A stretch of 64,000 nucleotides of DNA, taken from the NCBI GenBank assembly GCA_905221605.1, contig CAJNDS010001013.1, forward strand, positions 622,001-686,000. The letters are read 5' to 3'. The position numbers and the translations under genes are program-made. Positions 29,357 through 40,930 of the stretch are shown piece by piece (positions within the stretch are counted from its first letter, which is position 1; every line of letters begins with the position of its first letter). The notes under the pieces are model-generated. The model did no database searches, was not told where the DNA came from, and was given only the letters and a program-made list of their open reading frames with translations. Origin of the DNA: Symbiodinium natans (lineage: Eukaryota; Sar; Dinophyceae; Suessiales; Symbiodiniaceae).

Positions 29357-29505
29357 ACTTGGAGATTCATGGTACCTACTCACCAATAGCTGTACTTACA
29401 ACTGTACTTATAAAGGTACTTATAACCATATTAGGGCACTTAAGGGGCTTTTAAGCGGGATAAGTACAGTTCTAATTGGTTCATAAGTACCATGAACCTC
29501 CCAGT
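29357..29505. mobile_element. MITE-like foldback, ACTTGGAGGTTCATGG family
   Basis: Left ACTTGGAGATTCATGGTACC, right GGTACCATGAACCTCCCAGT (approximate). Longer and more diverged than the 54259-54367 copy. Confidence 0.55.
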
Positions 29506-29554
29506 AGGGCTTCGAGCGCTAGGGCTTATGACTTTCTTTTAAGTTTAAAAGAGA

Positions 29555-29650
29555 CTCACCCTAAACCCTAAACCCTAAACCCTAAACCCTGAACCCTAAA
29601 CCCTAAACCCGAATGCCGAAACCCTAAACCCTAAACCCTAAACCCCAACC
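29555..29650 (-). repeat. CCCTAAA tract
   Basis: About 12 units with CCCGAAA variants. Confidence 0.9.
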
Positions 29651-30640
29651 CTAAGGTCGTTCAAACCTTTCGGAGGTCACAGGGCCTAGGCCGAGGACCT
29701 CGGCTTAGGGCTTAGAGGTCGGAATAATTTCGAATAATATTCGCTTATGGTCCCTAGAAAAGAATGTAGAACTACCCCAAAACCCTATTCTAATTATTAA
29801 GGCCGCTATGGTAGGCTTATAGGGCTTAGGGGAAGCCAAAAAGCAAAAAGTTGCCTGCTGCTGTCCAAAAGGGCGGGGAGTCCGCGGCATAGCCCTGGTA
29901 GTAGAGGATGCAATCCTTGGATCGCTACATCCTTGCCCCTGTGGTAATAAGAGGGGAACACCTTCTGTGGGGAACCTAACCATAAGGTTAGAATTCCCTA
30001 AACGCTAAACCCTAAACCCTAAAGCCTAAACTGGCCTAAACAACTACAAAATGGAAAAGGGTCCTAGTGGTGAGCGGAAACCCCTCAACCTTTTCCAGGA
30101 GGGCAGCCATCCCTCCACTCTGCATCCTTCCAGCCCTCAGCCCACCAACCCTTCAACCCCTCAGCCGCTTCACCTCTGAAACCTTCAAGCCCCATGAGCC
30201 CTAAACCCTTTAAACCCCAAAGCCAATTCTGCCCCTGACTTCTGAGCGGCCAAACACTAATGCCCAAGGTCAGGAGTAAAAGTGATAGTGGTAGAATTAG
30301 TAGGAGTGAGAGTGAGAGTGAGAGTAAGAAGAAGAATAAAATCTCGCTAGCCCCAAGCATGCGCCCTACTTAAGACTTACTTACTCCGTCCCCCCCAAAA
30401 CCCAAAGCCCTAAACCCTATAAACCCTAATCCCTACTTGAAGGTTCAGGGTACCTACGAACCAATTCTAACTGTACTTATAACCCTACTTATAATACCCC
30501 TAAAGAGCCTTATAGGGGTAATCCCCTATAATCCCCCCCCCCCCCCATCCTCCATGTCTTTGCCTCCAAGCCACGAAAGCAACACCTTGGTCCGGCCGGC
30601 ATTCCGACTTCTGGGCTGAAGGCTTCAAGGTACGAGAGGT
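29651..30640. other. unassigned DNA
   Basis: A half copy of the ACTTGGAGG family starts near 30436. GAGAGT/AGTAGG repeats at 30290-30330. No gene recognised. Confidence 0.4.
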
Positions 30641-30641
30641 G

Positions 30642-31215
30642 GGTGTAGGGTTTAGGGTTTAGGGTTTAGGGTTTAGGGTTTAGGGTTTAGGGTTTGGGGT
30701 TTGGGGTTTCGGGTTTAGGGTGCAGGGTTTACTTCGGGTGCAGGGTTTAGAGGTTCGGGCTTCAGGACATTTGGGTTTGGGGTTGAGGGCTTAGGTCATG
30801 GGGCTTGATCGCCCTGACATATGAAGTCTATGCCGCAAGGCCCGAATCAACACCTAGACTCGTCCCGGAGAGAGAAGGGAAGAGAGAGAGAGAGAGAGAG
30901 AGCCGACAGACTCTAGGGTTTCGGTTTTCAGACGGTTTAGGGTTTAGGGTTTAGGGTTTAGGGTTTAGGGTTTAGGGTTTAGGGTTTAGGGGAGAGCTGA
31001 GAAAAGGGAGAGGAATCAAAAACGCGTCGAGCACTTTACAACACGATGCGGCCAAGGCGCGCTCGAGGTTCCGGAGCTTAACCTCAGACAGCTCTGAGCG
31101 TGCTGTGGAGGGTTTGGGGTTTAGGGTTTAGGGTTTAGGGTTTAGGGTTTAGGGTTTAGGGTTTGGGGTTTCGGGTTTCGGGTTTCGGGTTTAGGGTTTA
31201 GGGTTTAGGGTTTAC
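30642..31215 (+). repeat. three TTTAGGG tracts and a (GA)n run
   Basis: Tracts at 30642-30720, 30936-30990 and 31115-31215; (GA)n at 30880-30902. The GC-rich patch 30991-31110 between tracts is unassigned. Confidence 0.9.
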
Positions 31216-32393
31216 GGGAGCCGTGGTCCAACGCATGAGTTAGCTCTTAGGGCGGTCAGGTCCTTTTTGGAGTCCTCAGGAACTGGCTTTCGTCTGTGGG
31301 CACATGCCTTTGCCCTACCCTAAACGTAACGGGCCATCGGTCGGTGCAAGGCAAGAGCGTTATTGCGGTTTTGGTCCTACGCCCGGAAACCTAGACCCTA
31401 CACCCCAAACCCGACGTTTTTTAAAAGCACCCTTAACCCTGCACCCTAAACCTTTCACCCCAAAAATCCCAAACCCCAAACCCTTCACCCCGAATCCCTG
31501 CACCCTGCATCCGGAACTACGCTGCACTTTAAGCACCCCAAACCCTGAACCCTAAATCAAGAACGCTGCGACCTAAATCTCCCCAAACCCTAAACCCTAG
31601 ACCCTAGACCCTAAACTCTAAATCCAAAACCCTAAACCCTACTACACCCTAAATCCCGAACCCTGCGCCCTGAGCCCTGACATGCTCCTCATGCCGTCCC
31701 AGGCGCTAAGGGCCCAAGCCGAGGTGGGGGAGGCACCTGTCACGACCCGCAGAGGGCGAAACTCTAAAGATCTAAAGGCCCTAGGGTTTAGGGTTTAGGG
31801 TTTAGGGTTTAGCTAGGGCTTCGAGTTTGGGGCGTAGGTCACAGTAGATAACTCAATGAACCGTGATTCAGAGTTTAGAATTCAGGGTTGCGAGGTGAGG
31901 GTGAGGGTTGCCAGCTGACCATTACGACATGAAGATGCACATTGCGTGGTGTGCGCGTGCGCACCACTAAACCCTAAAACCGACTGCGGTATGCGTAAGA
32001 ACCTCAAAAGAATTTAAAATAATAATCGCTATACTACCCTTAATATGGAATAACATTTGTATTTTCCGGGGTTCTCCGCATCCGTCCCAACACCAGACCC
32101 CAAAGACTGCCGGCGAAATGTGTTTGAAAGCGAACCCTCCACATGTCTTCGAGCCTTCCTACCTTATGTCGGATCAACGGAGCCTAAAGCCTAAACGCCA
32201 AAATGTTTTCAAGCCCTACGCACATCAACCCCTTGAACCCCTGCCCGGTCAACCCCATAAGCTCGAAACCCAACCCTTACTAATTAACCCCGTTTACCTT
32301 GAAGAACCCATGTGCACCCTTCTGAAAGCCCTATATACCCTAACCCTGTAGTGAACCCTTATTAACCATGACTAGGCCCTTCTTAAACCCTAA
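31216..32393. other. unassigned DNA, degenerate CCCTAAA
   Basis: Scattered CCCTAAA-like words at 31380-31680, a TTTAGGG tract at 31785-31812. No gene recognised. Confidence 0.4.
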
Positions 32394-32635
32394 GAGCCTA
32401 AACCCTAAACCCTAAACCCTAAACCCTAAACCCGAAACCCTAAACCCTAAACCCCAAATCATCCTGGGCCCTGTGAACGCCCAACAGAGTCCGGCAGCCT
32501 CGCTAGGGCCGCGCGCCAAGGCAAGGACCGGGCCGCCTGGAACAACGTCAGGGATTACGGTTTACGGTTTAGGGTTTAGGGTTTAGGGTTTCGGGTTTAG
32601 GGTTTAGGATTTAGGGTTTAGGTTTTCGGGTTTCG
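32394..32635. repeat. CCCTAAA tract, exon-like patch, TTTAGGG tract
   Basis: CCCTAAA at 32394-32452, TTTAGGG at 32560-32635. The minus strand of the patch has an acceptor GTTCCAG|GCG followed by an open GC-rich frame, but the donor is unclear. Confidence 0.6.
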
Positions 32636-33406
32636 GGGACTGGGATGTTGGATCTGAAGAAGATCTTCTTGTGAATGCCCATAAGGACACGCAGCATATA
32701 CACTCACGACTCACCACTATTTCATGAGGAAACATGCATACACCCGCCAATTGCAGCAACTTAGACCCTACCTTCTGAAGGATGTAAGATTTGACCCTAA
32801 ACCCTAAACCCTAAACCCTAAACCCGAAACCCGAAACCCTAAACCCTAAAGGACGCAAGGTTGAGGATTTTGGACTCAGGGCGCAGGGCATAGGATTCAA
32901 GATCTCCGGGCGTAGAAGTGAGAATGTTCAGGCTGAGGCTTGGGGTGGTATGGTGTGTAGCCTCAGGGACCCCTTCCAGCCTGGATGAACTCCGTTTTAG
33001 GGCCGTTGCTCCTTAGACCCGAAACCCTAAACCCTAACCCTTGCACTCTAACTCCTAACTTTTTGTAGCATTCTCATTTTCATTAGAATCTTGAAGTCCA
33101 AGCCCCAAACTCGCAAGGCCCAAGCCCAGGTCCTGTGCCATCCAGGGCGAAGTCCGTCAGTCCGGCCAGGAATGCCAGTGTCCAGTCCACGGCGTAATTC
33201 GCATGGGCAAGACCTGTGCCTGTGATCATAGGGAGGTTTTTTTGGCGGAGGTTCCCCCCTTACTTAACCAAACGGTGTACAGGGACTTCTAAACTAAGTG
33301 ATAGCACGTTAAACCTAGTTGAAGGCACTTAGCTCTCCTCATAAGCTAGGGGCTCCTCCTTGTCAAGGGGGGGGAGAACAAGAGGAATGTCAATCGTCGG
33401 GTTCGT
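32636..33406. other. unassigned DNA
   Basis: CCCTAAA units at 32795-32850 and 33005-33030. No gene recognised. Confidence 0.4.
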
Positions 33407-33459
33407 GTGTTCGAGTTGAAGGAGAAGCTTCAGGACGAGCAGGACAAGGATGATTGTGA

Positions 33460-33490
<31 letters not shown>

Positions 33491-33628
33491 GATGGTGATG
33501 GTGATGATGATGATTGCGATGATGACGAAGAGGATGAGACGCAGGAGGAGGAGGGGGAGGAGGAGAACGAGGAGGCGACTGAGGAGGAGGAGGAAGATAA
33601 AGCAGATGAACTAGCCAACCTTGCTTAA
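33407..33628 (+). CDS. acidic frame over GAT/GAG triplets, doubtful
   Basis: A 73-codon frame begins FELKEKLQDEQDKDD and is then almost all Asp and Glu to a stop at 33626-33628; the frame stays open upstream of the ATG (NRRVRV). It could be the acidic C-terminal exon of a plus-strand gene. Most of it is a GATGAT/GAGGAG microsatellite, which yields such a frame without selection, and it opposes the prevailing minus-strand coding direction. Confidence 0.2.
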
Positions 33629-34084
33629 CCGACCTCGAATCCTACACTACTCACCCCCAAATCGTGCAGTCAAATAGAACTGCGTCAACCTGAACATGTA
33701 GGGTTTGCATGGGACCTTGAAGCCCTAAACCCTAAACCCAGATGCCCAACCAGGTTTAAGTTTAAGGTTACCTACTCAACTGGCAGGTTCGCCTCAACTA
33801 GGTAGTTTGGAGACCCTGTCAAAGGACTTCTTCCACTGCAAACAGTATCGAAGGTGCTCTCCGCAGGCATCGTCCGTACAGCCAGCGCTGGCTGCGAGTA
33901 GCCTGCAGCAAGACCAGGGCTTCGGGCACAAGGGTCTTAGGGTTTCTGGCTTTAGGCTTTTAGGGTTTTTGGGTTTAGGGTTTTAAGGCTTTAGAGTTTT
34001 AGGGCTTTCGGGTTTTGGGGTTCTAAAGGGCTTTCGGGCTTGGCGATTCTAGGGCTTTCCGCTTTTAAGGTGTCGGTTCTAGGG
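33629..34084. other. unassigned DNA with degenerate TTTAGGG
   Basis: Short CCCTAAA at 33725 and TTTAGGG-like words at 33940-34020. Confidence 0.4.
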
Positions 34085-35087
34085 CGGTAGGGCTCCATAT
34101 GAAAGATGCTGCCACTGACAGTATAGTCTATCCTCACTTTCCTCGACATTCAGATGGACACAGATTCGCACGGAGATGTTTTTGCTGCTTCTTTGATCGT
34201 TTCTTTAATGTGTCATGAATCTGTTATGTATTATTGAAGCTAGGAACCTACATGGGGCTTTGTCTGGAGTTGGTCACACAGGATCTATTTGTTTGTAGAT
34301 AGTGTCATGTTACTTATATAGTAGCCTGTATGTCGGTGTATGTGATTTTGGGAGGAAATTGCGTGCTGATCTTGTTTGAAAGTACTGCAAGAAACTGATG
34401 AGAAATAAAAATACTACAATTCTTGAGCTAGTGATAAGTGAAAATCGCGCGGAAATTGTCATGCTACATCTACTCGATGTTCTGTTTGCTTGCTGAAATA
34501 TTGCTGTATGGTTTTCATGAGTAGTCTACGCGCAAATTTGAGCAGGTCTCGTCATGCTGAGTCCAACTGACATTTTTCATGGTTATGATTTCTATTGCGC
34601 TATTTGGCCTAGTAATCTACATGTACATTTGCGTGGAAACTGTGGCGCGGTAAGCATGTATCCGACAATTTCGTACCACTATTGAATTGTGATTATTTGC
34701 TTTTGATTCGTACTGCTTAGCTGAATGCGCGCGGAAGTGGTATGCTGGATTTGTTTGTTCGAGGATTTCCGGTCCATCTGTTCACACAATAATACTATGG
34801 AAAGTTCACGCAGGAATATTAGTACATTCGGTGAGCTAGTGAAAGAGAACACCGCACGAAAACAACTGGGAGAAGCGCGTCGCAGCATCAAGTATGGAGA
34901 CATATGGGAGACAAATGGCGCGTCAATGGGATTCAACAGTTCCAGATTAAAAAATTGAAAAGGTTTATTGCAGCAAAAAGTACACAAAGTACAACCGAAC
35001 TATATTCAACGTATCAATATACTGATAAATAAATACATATATATATATATATATATACGTATATATATATATATGTATACGTATACG

Positions 35088-35119
<32 letters not shown>

Positions 35120-35330
35120 TGTGTGTGTGTAATATATGTGAACAGATTATACAATAGGGAAATCGAGTAAGTAGTAAGGACTTGACATGTTGTAATTTCG
35201 TATATATGTATATACACAACAGGCAGGTAAAAAACTCAGATATCACACGCTGTAGCCAGCCGCACAACAAGGTTCAGATGTAAAAATTTACTGTATATCT
35301 GTCAGGACAACTAGGGCATGTGTCGACATG
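34085..35330. other. AT-rich block with degenerate ~95-bp repeats
   Basis: Composition shifts to AT-rich and no telomere-like repeat occurs for 1.2 kb. A motif like GCGCGGAAATTG..ATGCT recurs at about 34353, 34447, 34529, 34631, 34729 and 34808, spaced 80-102 bp, with GAGCTAGTGA-like words between. A TA/TATACG microsatellite fills 35035-35130. No frame looks coding. Confidence 0.5.
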
Positions 35331-35366
35331 GGGTTTTTAGGGTTTAGGGTTGAGGTTTAGGGTAAC

Positions 35367-35408
35367 AGCTGCCAGGTGGCGGACGCGCGCCAGAGTGGCG
35401 TGGATGAC
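35367..35408 (-). CDS. exon-like segment VIHATLARVRHLAA
   Basis: 42 nt, phase 0, acceptor GTCCAAG|GTC and donor GCAGCT|GTTACCC, with G or C in nearly all third positions. TTTAGGG at 35330-35360 lies on its left, so it breaks the usual flank rule. Family unknown. Confidence 0.4.
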
Positions 35409-36743
35409 CTTGGACCATGGAGGGATTGTACTCAAGATTTGGTCGGCTGTCTAAACTGGTAGTCGTTCTTAGGGTTTCGGGTTTAGGGATAAAGGTTTAG
35501 GGATTAGGGTTTCGGCAGTAGGGTATTTCAAAGGTACCATTTGGATCTTGGTTCCCCAAAAAGAGCAAAGGGTACCACTGGGCTACCAGGTAAAGTGTAA
35601 GGACCCGAGTTTACCTAAATCCTGAAACCCAGAAAACCAAGCTTAAATGCAGAAAGGCAGATTGAACCAGACTCTGAACTAAGGTACTCGGAGCTTCATC
35701 AAATGCCCCAAAGGCCAACACGTTTTAACATAAGAGTGAAGAAATTTGGGTTGAGGTTGAGAGGTTGAGGGTTGAGGTTGAAATCTTGGGATGAGGGGAC
35801 ATCTCCTATAGGCCTACGTCTGGTGACCGACTGTCTGGAAAACTCAGGTTCGTGCACATGTTGCTAGCGCCGTGCTAGCGCCAGCAACCCACTGTTTTCC
35901 AGCCCGAATACACGCCGAAACCGTGTTTGTTGGCACGTTCTTTTCAGCCCCTACACGTCTCAAAACCATGATTTCCAACCCTCTTGGCTCGAAAGAGAAC
36001 AACGGTTGCCAGCCCCAAAACGTGCCAACAGCGCTTGGCCCTTTCCTGCCCCAGAGCACGCCAAAAGCATGATGATAGGAACCACGGATATCTATTGGGG
36101 GAGTAACAGTCCTTAATAGGGATTATGACAGTGGTACTCGAAATCCCGGCTAAGGAGCTGCTAGTAAACAGGGGGAACATCTCAAGATGTCAACCACGAG
36201 CCCCGCCAACACCTGGTTCGCAACCGTCCATCTCAGATGCTACACTGCTAACTTGGGGCCAAATGCCTGCATGCTTACCTCTCTCTCTGTTCAAGCGTAC
36301 CTTCACTTCTCATGCTAGCGCCAAGCTATCGCCATACTAGCGTCACATTTGGTGCTAAAGGAGCTGTCCTGGGGTCGCCGCATAACGAAGACGTAACATT
36401 CATCTAGATCATGGTTCGTGTGCGATTCTATGAAAAAAGTCGAACCAAGGCTTTTTGAAACTCAACAAAAAATGCAACGGGTACCGGGAGCATCATGGAG
36501 AGAAGTGCCCCTTTGGGGTTCACAGTTTCGGGGGGTTCGGGCCTAGGGTTGGATCACGAGGGCTCTTAGCTCCAAGCATAAGCCCTCAGGAGTTGCCAAA
36601 GGCTCCTTTAAACAACCCTAAACTCCAAACCCGAATCTCTAAACCCTAAACACTAAACCCCTAAAACCCGCAAACCCCTGAACCCTAAACCCCTAAACCC
36701 TGAAATCCAAAACAACCTGAACCCTAAACCCCTTACTGTAAAC
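35409..36743. other. unassigned DNA with a MITE-like fragment
   Basis: 36098-36183 (CAGTCCTTAATAGGGATTAT..GGGGGAACATCTCAAG) matches 55269-55342. CCCTAAA tract at 36620-36735. Remainder not recognised. Confidence 0.4.
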
Positions 36744-36833
36744 CCTGCAGTAAACTCGTAAACCAATTCTGAACCGCAGGGCCAAGGCCCGAGTCTAGGG
36801 TCCCGGCAAGGTAGGGCAGCCATTCCTCATCTG
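36744..36833 (-). CDS. exon-like segment DEEWLPYLAGTLDSGLG
   Basis: About 90 nt on the minus strand. Acceptor TTTGCCAG|CAG (or three bases on), open frame DEEWLPYLAGTLDSGLGPAV continuing QNWFTSLL, donor TGCAGG|GTTTACAG. The composition is protein-like and third positions are GC-rich. Not matched to a family. Confidence 0.45.
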
Positions 36834-36849
36834 CTGGCAAAGCCAGAGT

Positions 36850-37255
36850 CAAACCCTGAGCCCTAAACCCTAAACCCTAAACCCTAAACCCTACACCCTA
36901 AACTAGAGTCAGGTTTCGGGTTCAGGGCCAGTCCAGGGGTTCGGGTTTAGGCTTTGAGATTTGCGGTTTGGGGTTTAGGGGATTTAGGGTTTAGCGATTC
37001 GTGTTCAACCCTAAGACCTAAACCCTAAACCCTAAACCCTAAACCTCCCCCCCCCCCAAGCCTTAAACCCTAAACGAAGTCAAGGAGCTCTTAGAGATGG
37101 ATGGAGGTAAGCTTTTGCCTGGGCTCTGATGCAGACCACACGCGGGCGGCGGGGGCTTCATTAACTCAGCCTCCACTGCGGGTTTGGGGTTTAGGGTTTA
37201 GGGTTTAGGGTTTATAGTTTAGGATTTGGGGCCTTAGGGTTTAGGGTTTAGGAAG
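36850..37255. repeat. CCCTAAA and TTTAGGG tracts
   Basis: CCCTAAA at 36853-36903 and 37012-37045; TTTAGGG at 37185-37255. The patch 37075-37185 has a plus-strand GGAG|GTAAGC after NEVKELLEMD, too short to call. 37256-37832 is unassigned; a minus-strand open patch at 37575-37640 reads SETAAAPTAELQEKETTASP. Confidence 0.6.
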
Positions 37256-37832
37256 GGTTCTAACCCATTTTGGGCGTTGCTGTTCAGTATTTAGGGTCTA
37301 GAGTCTAAAGGGTGCCACAACAAGGATTGGACTCTTTTGGGGTATATTTAGGTTACGCCTATTTTAAGACATGGCCAACTACCTCTGACCTGACAGGGGA
37401 GACAGGTTAGGGCAGGGCCCAGTGTCCCTGAATTAAGTACGGAAGCCTCTTGCATCACGTGCCGCCGGTATAGTCTAAGGAGCACTGGTTCTTAAAATGA
37501 GCCCTAAACCCCAAACCCTCAACCCTAAACCCACAAAGACTGACGCAGGACTTTCGGGTTTCCGGAACAAGCCCGCACATGACCCCGAGGAGAGGCCGTA
37601 GTCTCTTTTTCCTGCAACTCCGCCGTTGGAGCCGCAGCAGTTTCAGACTTTCCAAGAAACCCTAACCACAAACCTAAACCCTAAACCCTGAACCGCCCTA
37701 CAAGCCCTAACATAGTCCTCCGTTCCCCTCTCTAGGGCCGGACTCCTCAATATGGGTTTAAGGTTTAGGGTCTAGGGTTTAGGGTGTGGGGCTGGAGGAC
37801 CCTCAAAACCCTAAAAGGTCAAATCCGAAACC

Positions 37833-38091
37833 AGACCCGGGGGTAACCTAGGCATACAAGGGGGGCACCTTTTTGGTTTAAGGGGGCTTACGTACAAGGT
37901 CACCCAAACCCTAAAGAAAGGGCATAAGGGCCTACTCTGCACGAGAAGCCCCGCACACTGGCGCTTGTAAGCAGTTATATGATACTAAACCCTAAACTTT
38001 AGGGTTTAGTATCATAACTGCTTACAGGCGCCAGTGTGCAGGGCTTCTCGCGCAGAGTAGGCCCTTATGCCCTTTCTTTAGGGTTTGGGTG
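37833..38091. mobile_element. dispersed CTAGGACCCAGAGT-family repeat with 191-bp palindrome
   Basis: 37833-37945 resembles the copies at 53835, 59745 and 60910. Its right part is duplicated in inverse: 37901-37996 and 37998-38091 form a near-perfect hairpin with a 1-nt centre (GATACTAAACCCTAAA / TTTAGGGTTTAGTATC). Confidence 0.75.
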
Positions 38092-38195
38092 CCCTAAACC
38101 CTAAACCCTAAGCCCTAAACCCTAAGCCCTAAACCCTACACCCTAAACCCGAAACTCTAAACCCTGAACCCTAAACCCTAAACCCTACACCCTAT
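38092..38195 (-). repeat. CCCTAAA tract
   Basis: About 13 units with variants; lies directly left of an exon-like segment. Confidence 0.9.
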
Positions 38196-38207
38196 TTGAT
38201 TCAATAC

Positions 38208-38261
38208 CTGGCGGGGCAACCTCCGGCTCTGCCATGACATCCTCGCAGTAGGCCGCGAAGC
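38208..38261 (-). CDS. exon-like segment FAAYCEDVMAEPEVAPP
   Basis: 54 nt with good splice signals on both sides: acceptor AGCGCAG|GCTTC and donor CGCCAG|GTATTG. Begins after two phase bases and ends with one. Not recognised. Confidence 0.5.
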
Positions 38262-38298
38262 CTGCGCTTGGGGCTTGGGCTCTTCATTCTTTTTTGCG

Positions 38299-38905
38299 GG
38301 GGCGGGGGGGGAGGGGGGGGGGGGGGTTTTTTCCCCCTAAGCCCTAAACCCTAAACCCTTATGAACCCTAGACCCTAACAGGGCCCTAAACCCTGAACCC
38401 GAAACAGGCTTTAGGGTTTGTACCCCTAAACCCTACACCCTAAACAGGGTTTAGGATTGTATGTGTTGAGGGGTTTGAGAGGTTGCGGGGTTGGCGATTT
38501 TTTCGGTGTGTTTAGGGGCTGAGGGTTTGGGGGTTCAGGGCTTAGGGTTGTAGATTTTGAGGGGTGGCCGGGGGGGGGGGGGGGTTCGGCGGACCCTAAA
38601 CCCTAAACCCTAAATCCTAAACCCTAAACCCTAAACCCCGTTTTGGCAGTTTGGGTCGGGTTGGAGGAGTTTACAGTAGGGTTTAGAGCTTTCTCGGGGG
38701 CTTTCAAGTGCTTTGGGGGGCTTCGGGGTTCTGGGCTGCTTCAGGGTTTAAGGAGCTTGAGGCTTCATGGTTCTCGGGCTTTAGGAGCTTCGGGGTTCAG
38801 GGTTTAGAGTCTAGGCGAGTATGTTTCAGGGTTTTAAGGGCTTCGCGGTTCGAGGTTTAGGATGTTTGTTCTTTTGGGTGGATTGGGGGGGGGGGGGGGG
38901 GGGAG
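38299..38905. repeat. G runs and telomere-like fragments
   Basis: G-rich runs at 38299-38330, 38565-38585 and 38884-38903; CCCTAAA at 38340-38360 and 38590-38638. No gene recognised; 38906-39090 is ordinary sequence without features. Confidence 0.8.
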
Positions 38906-39084
38906 GTCTTCCGAAAAAGAAAGAGGGCGCAGCTTTCTTAAGCTTCCGAGTTTGTTTCACACCCTATTTCCGTGATACCCGAATATCATCATAACATAAT
39001 GGCATAGCAACATTGTAACAAAACCATGAAAGAAAAACATAATAGTAACCAACAGAACAAGAACCCTGCATCAATCAAACTCCC

Positions 39085-39412
39085 TAGGGTTTAGGGTTTT
39101 GGGGTTAGGGGTTAAGGGTTTAGGGTTTAGGGTCAAGGGTCTAGGGCTCGGGTTCAGGCTTCAAAGGTGGAAGAGTTTTAGGAGCTCCCTCATGCCGGGC
39201 AGCAAACCAGACGAGGCCTGAGGACGAGCCTTAGGGGAGCAACAAACCCCAAGCCCTGAAGCCCTGAAGCCCTGAAGCCCTGAACCCCTAAACCCCAAAA
39301 CCCCTTAACCCCTAAACCCCTAAAACCCTAAACCCCTAAACCCCTAAACCCTTAACCCCTACATCCCTAAACCCCTATAAACCCTAAACCCTAAACCCTA
39401 AATCCTCAACCC
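39085..39412. repeat. TTTAGGG tract, patch, CCCTAAA/CCCTGAAG tract
   Basis: TTTAGGG at 39088-39150, then CCCTGAAG, CCCCTAAA and CCCTAAA arrays at 39247-39412. Confidence 0.85.
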
Positions 39413-39526
39413 TGATGAAAACCAAACGCCTCGCGCTGCTGCCAGGCGCAGCTCGCCCCTCCAAGCGCGCAGCGCCGCGCACCCACGTGGGGCAGCAAAA
39501 GCCTTGTTTGTCCAGATGTTCCAAAA

Positions 39527-39634
39527 TGTGGGGTTTCCGAAATTCGGGGTATCTTACTGGGGTCCTTATGGGAGAATCCTACTGTTTTGGATCTACTGTA
39601 TATTGGGGGTCCCCTATTTTCGGAAACCCCCAAG
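39527..39634. mobile_element. MITE-like foldback, GGGGTTTCCGAAA ends
   Basis: Left TGTGGGGTTTCCGAAATTCG, right CTATTTTCGGAAACCCCCAA. Related ends at 61515 and 27455. Confidence 0.5.
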
Positions 39635-39746
39635 TGAAGTAACTAAGGTATGGCTGACAGCCGTACTAGGAAGAACCATGATTTCAGGAGTCTTTCTTAA
39701 TGCGGAGATCGGATGATGGTGGGAAGAACCCTACACCCTACTTCTA

Positions 39747-39808
39747 TCCCGAAACCCGAAACCCGAAACCCGAAACCCGAAACCCGAAACCCTAAACCCT
39801 AAACCCTA
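39747..39808 (-). repeat. CCCGAAA then CCCTAAA tract
   Basis: Homogeneous CCCGAAA units followed by CCCTAAA. Confidence 0.9.
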
Positions 39809-39851
39809 CTTATGACCTTAAAATCCTAAATCCTATAACCCCTTCTTCTAC

Positions 39852-39934
39852 CCAAATTGCGGCCCCGTCGCCCAACTCTCGAAGTAGCGGGCACTTCCTT
39901 CTTCGAGGCTCGGCTTGAGGGCCTTACGGGCCCT
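39852..39934 (-). CDS. exon-like segment, unrecognised
   Basis: 83 nt. Acceptor CCTATTCAG|AGG lies downstream of CCCTAAACCCTAG in the transcript sense; donor TTTGG|GTAGAAG. One open frame reads RARKALKPSLEEGSARYFES and goes on WATGPQF. CCCTAAA on the left and TTTAGGG on the right (39957-39990) follow the window's exon rule. Confidence 0.5.
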
Positions 39935-40199
39935 CTGAATAGGTAGGGTACTTTCTAGGGTTTAGGGTTTAGGGTTTAGGGTTTAGGGCTTGATAGGGTC
40001 TAGGGTTTGGAGCTATTTTCCCGCTATTCCCACACAAACCGCCCCATTTTAGGCAAAGCCCCATATTGGGGAGTGTGCAAGCTTTGGAGCTTATCCGGAA
40101 GTTCAGCACATTGGTTAGGCGGCCGCAAGCGCATTCAGGCAAGGTTCTTTTGGACCCCGCTTCTAACCCTACTCCACGCACCCTCAGCCTCCAAGTAGG

Positions 40200-40930
40200 G
40201 CTTGCAAAAGGTGGAGAGCTTCAAGGAACAATATAGGGGCATGAATAACTAGAATAACGCTTTTGGGGGCTAGTATAGTATGTATATATAAAGGGACCAT
40301 ATTCCGACTCCTAGATCAGGGCTTCTTGTGTGAAAGTCTTCTCCAAGTCTTGGAATTCACCTCTTCGGGCATGATGGGCTTCTCAAGACACGGTTGGGGT
40401 CCCGAGGGTGGGTTCGCGAGTGATGAATCCAAGAGTCGTTTCCTGTGTCACGAAGCTTGTTGAAAGACTTATGATGGCACGGTCTTTAGGTGTGTGGTCT
40501 AACTCTTGGAAAAGGTGTGTTGACTGACCGCTGGTGATGGTACTAATGGTGTGTCTGGAGAGCGTGAATCACTCCTTGAGACTGGATTTCTGGGTCTAGA
40601 AGCTGTTCATATTGTGTCCTTGAGTCTAGAGCTTATAGACAGGGTCCCGAGGGTGGGTTCCTTGTCAAGAGAGTTCCTGTCCAAAGTTCACGTCTCAAAG
40701 CACTAGATTCAAGGGTCTAGACGTGTGGAAACACAGGTTGGGTCTCAAGGGCGGATTCAGGGGCAAGACTGACAGGTGGGATGGATTCCAGGGTCTCCAG
40801 GTGTGATGGGTGAACAAGGCTGTGGAACAAGAGTGAGAGAGATGAATGGTACGGTTTCTAGGGGCGGTTACTAAGTTAGGAGAGAACACCACCAACAAGT
40901 GCGGTTTCCTGGGCTAGACAACGGCATGGG
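40200..40930. other. unassigned DNA with degenerate internal repeats
   Basis: GGTCCCGAGGGTGGGTTC-like blocks at about 40396 and 40645 and a diverged one near 40738, with recurring TCTAGA words. No gene recognised. Confidence 0.4.

Noticed and set aside
34965-35270. Tyr/Ile-rich minus-strand frames
   Set aside because: They run through the TA microsatellite at 35035-35130 and have no coding character.
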